Assembly (NCBI GenBank): GCA_030762935.1
Contig: CM060900.1
Location: 291,366,236-291,430,235 of the forward strand
Source of the DNA: Hymenopus coronatus
Taxonomy: Eukaryota; Arthropoda; Insecta; Mantodea; Hymenopodidae
Reading direction: 5' to 3'
DNA: 64,000 nt
Both the position numbers and the translations under genes were made by a program. Each line of letters starts with the position of its first letter. Within the stretch, counting starts at the first letter, position 1. The notes beneath the pieces are model-generated. The model saw nothing but the letters and a program-made list of their open reading frames with translations. It searched no databases and was not told where the DNA came from. Positions 47,766-57,253 of this stretch are shown one piece after another.

Positions 47766-49608
47766 ATTTTGTTTATTTTTTTTTGGAAAGGGGAGACAGA
47801 GAGAGAGAGTTGGAAGGTAGAAAGAATGGCTTATCTCGCCATTAGGTGAAATGCGGGAATGGGAAGGAAGTGTCGGATTCAAAGGAGATAAATCGGGATG
47901 GATGGTGAGGTTCCGCTGAGCACCCTCGTTAGTGCGGGAGTTTAGCTGCTGGCCAAACTAAGCGGCGGCCCAGCAGAAGTGGAGAAGGGTTCCAGGTGCC
48001 AGGTGACAGACATGGCCGAGGCCCTGTCTGCCACCCGGGGAGTTAAGGAAGGATTGAAGGGAGTACAGGGTGTCTTTTATTTTCAGATTTTTGGTTTGTT
48101 TGTTTGACCCAGCCTTAATAAAGGCTTAGGCTTGGTTTGTTTTCAGGGATTGGTCGGTTTGTCTGTCGTCAGTAAGTCACAGGGTGGTTGTTGTAGTCGT
48201 CTCTATTGGCTGCAACGTAAGCATCGGAGAAGTCCAGATTTCGCTTTCTTCAGACGCTTCGGGGTATGAGGGGTCGATGGTCTTCTGTCGGTGATGTAGG
48301 TGGAGATGTATCTGTCTGGTGTGGTTGCAGCCGGGGTCGAAGTGTGTGAAGTTTCGTCTGTGTGGAGTGTTGATCGATCAGATAGTTGTAGCGTGAGTCG
48401 GCTGAGGCCTTCCTTCAGGGACTTGTGGATTGCTGCGGTGGTGTACAGAAGGGCGTTCTCGGTGACGGTTGAGGTTTGTTTTAATTCCTGGATTCCGGCC
48501 TCGATGTCATGTAATTTGCGTGCAGTGGTGGTGTAAGTGTCTGTGATGGCTGCGGTGATGGCTGTCAGCGCTTCCTCCAGCAGAGTCAGCCGGGCGCTGA
48601 TGTGCAGGACCTCAGAGTGCAGGTCCTGCACGGCATCCTTCACGGTGCTGGCAGATGGCGCTGCTGGTGCTGGTGCCTGTGGAGTGTTAGTGGCGGCAGG
48701 CGGGAGTTGAATAATGCTGATGGCTTCTGTCTGTGTAGAGGTGGTCCTCGCAGTTTCGGCTGAGGGTGTGGCGGCGGAGGCTGGTGTCAAGCGTTGATGG
48801 CGGCGCCTGCGAGGATAATAAGGGCACTGCGCCTGTCTTGTGAAGTGGCCAAGGCCATCACAGGTGGCGCAGTACCGGCGTCGGGTCCTTAGATCATGGA
48901 CTGCGTATTCAGCTGTCGTTCTTGGCGCCCCACAGTAGTGGCACCGATGGGGCTCGGCGCAGGTGTCAGCTGTGTGGCCGAATACGCAGCAGCGGCGGCA
49001 TGGTGAGGGTCGGGGTTCTCGGCTTGCCTCGATGCTTAGGCGCCGCCCAAACATGGGCAGGCCCTCGCGCAAGGCAGCATCGAGGTCCCCGGCCACGGCG
49101 AACACAATCCGGACTAGGGGGGACATCCTCCTGGCAGACATTATCCTTGTGGCCCTCATTACTGAGGGCCATTTCTGGCGTGCTGCGGCGGTGATGAGCC
49201 TTGTGGACAGGTCTCAAGGTACACCCCGATTGACCGCACTGTACTTTTCGAGGGGTAGCGGCGGTGGCGGCAAAGGCTGTGGAGGCATCGGTGCTGCGCT
49301 GGAAGGTATGGCGGTGATGGCCTGGAAGCTGTGATGATGATGTGGTGCCAAGTGTAGAGGCCGGCAATAGCGGGCTCAGTTGCCAGGCTTCAGCGGTGGT
49401 GGCAGGATGGCTGGTCGGCAGGTGCGATTGCACCTGCCGGTATTCGGCGGCGGCTGGAGGCGGTTGGGTGGCAATACTCTCAGCCTGGATGGACGGCTGC
49501 CGCTCGGCTATGGCGGTCGGTGTGAAGGTTCCATGCCGGCGTTTCTTCTTCATGTTCCTCTGCGGTGGTCGACTGCTGACTACCCTTCCATTCCCTTACT
49601 CTACCTAA
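47766..49608 (-). mobile_element. GC-rich ORF1-only LINE insert inside Gypsy
   Basis: This block of about 1.84 kb is far more GC-rich than its surroundings and lies inside the Gypsy RT. On the minus strand it starts near 49600 with a short leader, carries an ORF1 (49553-48203, one frameshift), then about 430 bp of non-coding 3' sequence and an A-rich end (aaaaaaaaataaac near 47783-47770). There is no endonuclease or RT. The orientation is opposite to the Gypsy. I could not see a clean target duplication. A non-autonomous LINE keeping only ORF1, comparable in design to half-L1 elements, is the simplest reading. Confidence 0.72.
48203..49553 (-). pseudogene. LINE ORF1 gag-like protein with CCHC knuckles
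   Basis: Two overlapping minus-strand frames (49553-48966 and 49159-48203) form one protein broken by a frameshift and a stop near 49245. The second frame has DLDAALREGLPMFGRR, then a knuckle CRRCCVFGHTADTC (CX2CX4HX4C), CHYCGAP with a damaged remainder, and CATCDGLGHFTRQAQC (CX2CX4HX6C). A Pro/Ala/Thr-rich region follows, then a long helix ISARLTLLEEALTAITAAI and a basic end (KRLKKAKSG). Knuckles plus a helical tail fit Jockey/I-type ORF1 nucleic-acid binding proteins. The N-terminal frame is rich in Pro, Ala and Thr. Confidence 0.75.
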
Positions 49609-50393
49609 GACCTCGCAAGGAGAAAACTGCATTCTCGACAGGCCAAGATCTTTGGCAATTGACAGTTATGCCCTTTGGACTCTGCTCCTAGAAAAAAAAA
49701 GGAGCTTTGATATGGTCGGATACTCCTTTCTACTATAATAGGTGTATATGTGCCTACGTATGGCGTTTAATTGGAAAGCATCAAGATTTGTAACCAGATT
49801 TTTTTCTTTCCTGACATTGACAAAAATACCTGCTGCATTCCAGATGTTTCAAGATTTTGCCTTACTGCTCTTGAAGTTTCACTCCCTTGCTTAATACAGT
49901 TCTTATACTTAGTCCAAGAGTTGCTGCAGTTCACCCCACAGGTTTATCAGCAGGAATACCCACTAACTTTCACATACTCCTCACTTTCAAAGAATTTCCG
50001 CACCCTTCATAATAGCTCCAATGCCTGGCTATTAAGTAGCATACTTTTACGCAAAGAATTTTCACTTTGCAAATCAATCGGTGATTGACGTCGCTTTGGA
50101 GGCATGATTGCACCTCAAATCTTGTATTATTAATGTGTTATATAGGTAATGAAAAACAGATAAATATAACTGTATATCAATAAAACAAACACCAAGAACA
50201 CTATTAACAATAACAACAAAAACAAATAACAGTGAATAATATGTAGCTTGCACAGATAGGGTTGCCAGATTTCAGGGAGGAGAAAGAGGAACACCAAGAA
50301 GCCTACATGTTCTTGTATTATTACAATTACACTATGATTAGGAACACATGAAACAAATTAATATTTGTTATTTTGGCATGCACTTCTCAGCAA

Positions 50394-50696
50394 TTACTGG
50401 TTTGGAAGTACTGCAATATAAAAAGTACTGTAGCTTTCATTGTAGTTGAAGTAAGTATAGAACTCATTTTTTATTAGGTCCACTGTACATCTGTTTTGCT
50501 CATCCCTCCATTTAATATTCATAATAGAGAAAAGTCTCTCTGTGAAGGTATTCAAAGGGAATATACCTAAAACAAATTTAACCAAAATTACATTATTGCA
50601 GAGTTTTGATGCACTAATCTGCTCAATACACTCATCTCTGTGATATTGCATAGCTAAGGTGGTGTTTAACTGTGTGGTACACAAGGGTAAGCTCAC
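50394..50696 (-). pseudogene. hAT C-terminal dimerisation domain remnant
   Basis: The 100-residue frame ends in FPLNTFTERLFSIMNIKWRD and EQNRCTVDLIKNEFYTYFN. This is the hAT family block in which the xERxFSxMNxxWxxxRNR-like motif mediates dimerisation. It resembles the KIAA1586-like type of hAT. It belongs to the element at 50257-53666. Confidence 0.75.
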
Positions 50697-50999
50697 AAGC
50701 AGTTATCTGAATTGAAAGGAGAAAAATCACTCTAAATTGTGTTTTTCCACTTTCTTAGCCACTTAGCCAAACCTTCATAATTTATTGTTTGGAAATATTC
50801 AAACAATTTTATTTGCACTTACCTTGTCTGATTCATTGCTGTTCTCCTTGTAGAAGCTTTTCATCTAGTGGTTTGCACCAGATTGTCTTTCTATGTGTGT
50901 GGCACTATTAAAATGATACCTAACATCGCTTGTGCCACCATGTGAAATTGAAGATCCATCCCCGGCTTTTCCAGTGCATAAATTGCACTTTCCTATGTA

Positions 51000-53157
51000 T
51001 ACCCCCGCCGCTGAATTCTTGCACTTGACAGTTGGGAGTTAAGTTGGTACATCCACATTAAGTAGGTGAAATGCTTTACCCGTGCAACTTTCTTAACCAA
51101 TCATAAAGCAGCATTCCGGTCGGCAAGCCAGACGGTGGAAATGAATCTACATAGATGCCGCACTGTTGCAATATCTGGCTATTTCCAACTGCGTGGTCAG
51201 TTTGCGAACACTTAACACGTGATTTAAGTTGTTCTGTGTAAGCTACGTATTATTCGTTGTTATTTATATGTTTTGATATTGTTGATAGTGTTGGTGTTTC
51301 TTTGGTTTATTTATATGCATATATATTATCTATATTTCATTACCTATATAGTATATTATTTATACAAGATTTGAGGTGTGATAATGCCTCCAAAGCGACG
51401 CCGTACATCGAGTGATTCGCGAAATGAAAATCCTCTGTGAAAAGGTGTGCCACTTAATAGCCAGGCATTGGAGCTATTAAGAAGGATGCGGAAATTCATT
51501 GAAAGTGCGAACGAATACGTGAAAGTTAAATGGGCGTCCCTCTATTCCTGTGGATAAACCCGTAGAGCGAACTGCAGCAGCTCTTGGACTAAGCACGAGA
51601 ACAGTAATAAGCAAGGGGGTGAAACTTCAAGAGCAGGAAAACAAAATCCCTGAAACATTTGGAATGCAGCAGGTATTTCTGTCAACGTCAGGGAGGAAGA
51701 AAAAGCAGCCTCGTCCGGTCCAAATATTGATGCTTTCCAATTAGATGGCATACGTAGGCACATATACACCTATTATAGTAGAAAGGAGTATCCGACCATA
51801 CCAAAGCTCCCTATTTCTTTTAAAGCAGTAGAGCGTTTTACAGAAGGTAAGACATCACTGAAACAGTCTTGAAAGAAATTGGTTTTCGATATAAAACGCT
51901 TAATGGGCTTAAAGTGGCATTGGAAAGGACTCACATTGTTGTCGCACGAAGCATGTTTTTACACAAAATATTGAACAAAGAACTTGACAGAATAGTATGG
52001 CTGGATGAGACATTGGTCAATGCTGGAAAAGCCGTGACAAAATGCTGTACAGACGGCACCCCAGATAGTAGTGGCCATCAGCCGACAGGGAAAGGAGCCC
52101 GGTTAGTTGTGGCCCACGCTGGTTCTTCGAATGGGTTTATTGAAGATGGCCTCCTGGTCTTCAAATCAAAGAAAACCGGCGATTATCACGAAAATATGGA
52201 CTATACTCGCTTCCTGGAGTGGTTCAGGAAGCTGTTGGAGCAGCTGGAATGTCCAGCAATTATAGTGATGAACAATGCGCCATATCACTCAGTAAAACTG
52301 GACAAGGCCCCTACCTCCAACAATAGAAAAGAGGTTATGGTAGAGTGGCTGAATGAAAGGGTTGTAGCTGCAAATATGAACATGACCAAGCTGTTTTTAT
52401 ATTCCCTGGTGAAAGAAAATAAGCCAGTCACACCAACATATGTTGCAGATGAAGTAGCCAGGAAACTTGGCCATGAAGTGATTAGATTACCACCGTATCA
52501 CAGTCATTTTAATCCCATTGAACTAGTATGGAGCGACATTAAGACTTACATGAAGGAAAATAACAGACTTGCACAATTACAGAGGTGGATAGACTTTTGT
52601 GGGAAGGTGTGGTGAGAGTAGACGTGGCTTCATGGAAGAAGAAAGTGAATCATGTGCACAAAATAATATGAAAAGCACAGGAATTGGACGGAATCATCAG
52701 TGAATGTGAACCACTAATGATATGTCTTGGTGACGATGATGATGATGACGACGACAATGACGATGATGCTTCCGAGAATGATGACGACAGAGACATGGAT
52801 GAAATTGAGCCATTAAAATTCTAAACCGTGAGTGGAACTCACTATGTTATACCTTTCTCTCATTGTAACAAGCTATTTTGCATTAATTTCCTCTATTTTG
52901 TCGTAAATACGTAATTTATGCTACACACATTATAGTATCACTTATTTTCAATTGACATTAATAACAACGAAATAGTTTCATTATTCTCAGCATTCATTTA
53001 CTATGTACATTGTTTACATTCATCTTTATACACGGTAGACATTTGTAATCAGCTGTTGTTGTTTACTAGTTACTCTGGCAATGCTGCAAATGCAGCATAG
53101 CCAACCTTACGTGAAACCACCCAAACTGTCAAGTGAAAGGACTCAGCGGCGGGGGTA
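51000..53157 (+). mobile_element. Tc1/mariner-type (D-82-E) element, plus copy, full span
   Basis: The terminal repeats TACCCCCGCCGCTGA (51000) and its reverse complement ending 53157 are identical over their first 17 bases and flanked by TA (50998-50999 and 53158-53159). It inserted at TATA in the zinc-finger coding region of the hAT, whose protein resumes on each side. The 2.16-kb element has one broken transposase gene on the + strand. The terminal similarity extends about 37 bp with several mismatches. Confidence 0.88.
51384..52824 (+). pseudogene. IS630/Tc1/mariner-type transposase with D-82-E spacing, broken
   Basis: The start is MPPKRRRTSSDSR at 51384. An in-frame TGA follows at 51438-51440, then SQALELLRRMRKFIES, a frameshift near 51535, and a helix-turn-helix (PVERTAAALGLSTRTV). 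A second shift leads into RKEYPTIPKLPISFKAVERF and the long frame 51869-52615. The catalytic core has IVWLDETLVNAG (D at 52004), IVMNNAPYHSV (52271, where MDNAPYH is expected, so Asp to Asn), and HFNPIELVWSDIK (E at 52520). Exactly 82 residues separate the second and third catalytic positions. After another shift near 52590 comes a tail with eight consecutive Asp (52732-52755) and a stop at 52822. It is inactive. Confidence 0.85.
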
Positions 53158-54159
53158 TATTTATTCCCTGGAACAAGCTGCAATTCTGGAAAATCTTTTT
53201 CCCAAACTGAGCAATACTGCAGCAACCTTCTCATTTTTTTATCCTTTCCATCACCATTTTCAAGTGTTATTTTTTTAGGATTCATTTCATTCTTATTATT
53301 CTTACTTGTTCACAAAATGTGTTTAAACTGCATGATGACTTGCAATAAAGTGAAAGAATTCATGTAGTGGTAGCCACCATGCTTAATGCTAAGGGACGAC
53401 ACAGTTCTGGCATCATATCCGTTACCTTACAACAACCATTGTGCCTTCACATGCTCATCCTAGCATGCACAACAGTCAACAGAAACTACATCACCAACGA
53501 AAAAGGTAATTTGCCAGTAAATTCAAACATACTAATCGTCATGCAGTAATTTTCAAATTTCAAAATTGGAACATTTGGCGTACGGGTTATGGTCTGCACT
53601 GTACGCAGAACAAAACTTGAAAAATTCCATAAAGTTCTGGCTAAAACCATACATCTGGTAACCCTATGCTCAGAAAAACTCATGTTTGGAGTTCACAAAC
53701 TGATCACGTGGTTGGAAATGGCCAGATATTGCACAGTGCAGCATCTAGATCCGTTTCCATTGTCTGACCGACTGACTGGAATATTGCTTTGTGATTGGTT
53801 CAGAAAGTCAAACTCGTAAAGCGTTTCATCTGTTTTTTTGCAGATATACCAACTTAACTCCCAACTGTCAAGTGCAAGGTTTCAGTGGCAGGTGTATAGG
53901 GCAAGTTCCCTTATTTTGAGAGGACAAAGGGAAAGGAATGGTAATGTTTGGCTAAAGAAAAAATGAAGTAGTTTTGATGTACAATACATGGTTCATAGGT
54001 GTGTATTGGGAAGATATTCAAAGTAAATAATTTTGTCTGGAAATTTGCACGTATGTATCAACACATTAAACATTTGCTTACCACGGGTGCCATTTTGGAT
54101 GAGGCTGTTTTATTGCATTCAAAGCATGCAACTCTCAGACAGTTTTACTTTGTTTCTAA

Positions 54160-54465
<306 letters not shown>

Positions 54466-54557
54466 TAAATACCTCTGCCATATGCATGCATCAAAGGATT
54501 CATTTATAGAAAGCTTATCTAACATTAAATGTATTTTTATTTGCAGGCCTATGCAAA

Positions 54558-54574
54558 TCTATTATTATTATTAC

Positions 54575-54626
<52 letters not shown>

Positions 54627-54636
54627 GTTATTTTTT
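54558..54636 (+). repeat. (ATT)n microsatellite
   Basis: About 24 att units with a single tac interruption, followed by a pyrimidine-rich tract to about 54659. It lies 170 bp after the second ADK exon. Confidence 0.95.
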
Positions 54637-54949
54637 CCTCTTTCTTTTTTTCTTTTTTTAATATACCAAATACTTTTTGGTACTTGCTTTTGATAAGCTT
54701 TGACAGCATATTATTTTCCAGAGAAGAAACCATATTACTGCTATGCTTGCAGAGAAAACTTGGTATTGGCATTCAGTAATGCCATACAACCAAAACCTTG
54801 TGCATTATTCTGTCAGTGGTGCTTTATCAATGATGAATTTGGTGGGTTACATAATATTGGGTCCTAGAAAACCCACATAAAGAAAAAGCCTATACTACAT
54901 ACTGCATAAGTGGAAATAAAGTACACACACATGGAAACTTAATCTTTGT

Positions 54950-55420
54950 ATGTCAGATAAATTCTTCTCTCGTTAGCGGTGGCAACTTCTTCCATAAACT
55001 TATTTGAACTCAGCAATGTCATGAATCGCTTTCTTCTTAGGAGAGAGCACAGCTTTCATTTCTTTCTGAATTTCTTAATGTTTCAATGTAATTAAGGGGT
55101 GAAAAATAACTCACTTTCAATGGCAGCCATTCCATGTCCAAGTGAGCCTAAGCATTATTCTTTAAAAGCTTAATACCTCTCTCAGTAGAATCACCACTGT
55201 TTTTGTGATAAAAATAAATGTGTCATAGTTCACTAAACAGCCTTTTTATTTTATTAGCAAATCTGAATGCACATATGCTGAATTCAGCATCAAAATTATC
55301 AATATTGGCTGTTCAACCATCACCCTCCCATTTCATCAATCAGCTGATCTAGCACCATCTTATCGAACTTTCTTCCTCATGTAAGAGTCTAAAAACAGGT
55401 AAGGTAGACTACATAATGAG
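54950..55420 (-). other. Degenerate minus-strand coding remnant, unassigned
   Basis: The minus strand gives short text such as GDSTERGIKLLKNNA, MEWLPLKVSYFSPLNYIE and FDAEFSICAFRFANKIKRLF, separated by stops. The ERGIKLL phrase is reminiscent of a block in uncharacterised repeated arthropod proteins, but I cannot name the family. Confidence 0.35.
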
Positions 55421-55809
55421 TTTTAGTCATGTTTATGAGTGTTCATTGTCATACCCATCTTAATAGTTGGTATAAAGTTATTAAACAGAAATTATAAAAT
55501 AAATATTTGCTTATGTAAGTGGGATTAGGCTGCTAGTCAATGCAATCTCAATATAGAACTTGCTTTTAAGAATTAAAGCATAAAAAACTGCTGAATTAGC
55601 ATCTGGCATACCTGCCCTCCAAATCATAACTCGGGTTATTAAGATGTATTAGGTATGACAGACTTACAAGTTGTTGATTTTAGTTTTATAAGAGGTTTTT
55701 AAACTGTTTTTGTGCTATCTTGTGAAGGTCCATCTTCACCGGTAAGGAAACATTGTAAAGAAAACATGAATTAATCCCTGCTTACAATAATAATATAACT
55801 TTTCACTGT

Positions 55810-57250
55810 ACTATTCTTTTTCTTAGAGATGGGTACAAACATTAGGGAGAAATGGAGAATATGAAAACAAAGTTAAAGGAAGAAGCTAAGTGAAAATGAA
55901 GAAATCAAAAAAGCATACTTGCTGAAGGAAAGAGAGAGGCATAGGAAGAAGCGAGCATTTGCAAATAAAGATTTATACAAGGTCATAAAACATTGAGGGA
56001 CTAAAGGATTCTATAGGCAAAGAAAGTATATATAGAAAAGAAAAAAGCAATAGGCTAAGATGGGAAATATGTAGAACTCTTGAACGGGTCTCAAAAGTGT
56101 GTGCAGTTACTTCGTAAGGCTGAAGAAACATTGAAGAAAGTGTTCCCCTCACGTCCAAGTGAAAAAACAGCAACTGAAATAGCAGCAGTTAGGCAGGTTG
56201 ATTTTGCCACTATAGCACAGGATGAAAACCAGACTGCACACTGGAATCACGTGCAAATTACAAGTTTTACATGTTGTACATGGATCAGAGGTGTGTCTAA
56301 AGAATCCTGTTGCTGCTTTTATGCTGTGGTGAACAGTGATCTCTCAATGATAAATACTCTATTTGGGAATTTCTGAAGGAAATAATGAACAAACTTAAGG
56401 AAGAATTTACTTTGTTGCAAGAAGTCTCAATCTTTTCAGATAGGTGTGCTGCCCAGTTCAAGAACAAAATTTAACATTTCAAATTTGTGCTTGCTTAATC
56501 ATGATTATGGAATGGATGGGAAATGGACATTTTTTGCAGCTTCTCATGGGAAGGATGTAGTTGGCAGAGTTTACAACCTTCTCTAAAGAGTGGTTTAGCT
56601 AAAACTCAAGATGAGACAACAGTGATAAATTAAGCAGAATATTTTTATCAATTTATAGCAGAGCTCATATAGGGCATAAAGGCTTTCATGTGAGTAGGGA
56701 CACCATTTCTTAGCACAAACATTTTCTTGATGTGAGATAGAAAGCCATTCAGCCAATCTAAGGTTTATAATCAAAGCATTATTTCAGGTCCTTAGGCAAA
56801 ACCAGCCTAGTAGCTGGCTGTGCAACTGATTCTGAACATGAGAGGTATTGTGTGTTTGACCAGATGATGGAATACAGGTTGTGATATAGCAAAGTTTACT
56901 CAGATGAAGATCAAAATTCAACATGTCATGAAACCATCTTAACTATAAGTGCACAAAATATGAAAATGAAAGATATGTCCTATTTGACTTTAAGAATAGG
57001 AGTGCAAAGAAAGCAGTAAAATACAGATATAATGCAATATGTCAGGGGGAACTGAAGATGGTAAAGTTAAATTATGTGCTTGTGCTTGTATGTGTGTGTG
57101 TGTGTGTGTGTGTGTGGGTGTGGGTGTGGGCGTGGGCGTGGGCGTGGGCGTGTGATGGAGAAAAGGCTCGGATTTTAGGAATGGATGAAAATGATATATT
57201 TTTGTACCATATGAGCAATTCAAAGGCATTCTTCCTGAACCTACTATAAA
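55810..57250 (+). pseudogene. Degenerate copy of an unnamed repeated protein family
   Basis: Pieces in order on the + strand: a basic, charged start (GKKLSEN.. with ERERHRKKRAFANKDLY-like text near 55930-55980), EKTATEIAAVRQVDFATIAQ (56161) with DENQTAHWNHVQITSFTCC, then LQEVSIFSDRCAAQFKNKI near 56416, DYGMDGKWTFFAASHGKDVV near 56502, and a C-terminal MDENDIFLYHM near 57184. The SD-x-x-AxQFKN and FFAxSHGK blocks remind me of uncharacterised multi-copy arthropod proteins, perhaps transposon-encoded. The family name is unknown to me. A TG/GTGGGC repeat interrupts it. Confidence 0.45.
57087..57153 (+). repeat. (TG)n plus (GTGGGY)n compound microsatellite
   Basis: About 14 tg dinucleotides pass into two gtgggt and then four gtgggc hexamers. 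The frames across it encode alternating Val-Cys and Val-Trp or, on the other strand, His-Thr and Pro-Thr strings, which are not proteins. Confidence 0.95.
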
Positions 57251-57253
57251 ACT

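Larger units (their letters stand above)
45337..49683 (+). mobile_element. Second Gypsy LTR retrotransposon, 5' part, with an insertion
   Basis: A 5' LTR (45337-45728), primer-binding site, gag, protease and the first half of RT are present. The RT is interrupted at about 47766 by a GC-rich ORF1-only LINE insert and resumes at about 49609 in phase (DPR before, KEKTAFSTGQ after), ending at FGLC near 49682. There the element is cut by the minus-strand D-82-E transposon fragment. No 3' half or second LTR is seen after the nest, so it was truncated or deleted. Confidence 0.85.
50257..53666 (-). mobile_element. hAT element, internally deleted, split by the plus D-82-E copy
   Basis: The ends read TAGGGTTGCCAGAT at 50257 and, on the other strand from 53666, TAGGGTTACCAGAT. 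They are flanked by TGCACAGA (50249-50256) and TGCTCAGA (53667-53674), an 8-bp target duplication with one mismatch. The transposase start lies at 53285 (MNPKKITLENGDG, WEKDFPELQLVPGNKY), the zinc finger continues beyond the nested element at about 50985-50870 (CNLCTGKAG and VRYHFNSATHIER), and the C-terminal dimerisation block is at 50696-50394. The catalytic middle is missing, so without the nested element it is only about 1.25 kb. Confidence 0.85.
49690..53896 (-). mobile_element. Tc1/mariner-type (D-82-E) element, minus copy, split by hAT
   Basis: The 5' end is at 53896: on the minus strand it starts TACACCTGCCACTG, next to TA at 53897-53898. The segment 53896-53675 matches 51000-51220 of the plus copy, and 50256-49690 continues that match through the ATG and N-terminal coding region up to the equivalent of about 51826. 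The two pieces are separated by the hAT at 50257-53666. The 3' remainder, including most of the transposase, is lost at the junction with the Gypsy at 49683-49690. It is the oldest layer of the nest. Confidence 0.82.

Noticed and set aside
27608..49683. The two Gypsy fragments as the ends of a single element split by later insertions
   Set aside because: The order is wrong (3' half first), both contain the same RT region, and their LTR sequences are different.
51000..53896. A long-terminal-repeat Tc1/mariner spanning 51000-53896 with ~220-bp inverted repeats
   Set aside because: A better matching right end exists at 53157. The 53690-53896 match belongs to the 5' end of the separate minus copy.
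54515..54772. Frames with poly-Ile or poly-Tyr
   Set aside because: They arise from the (ATT)n array and its neighbours.
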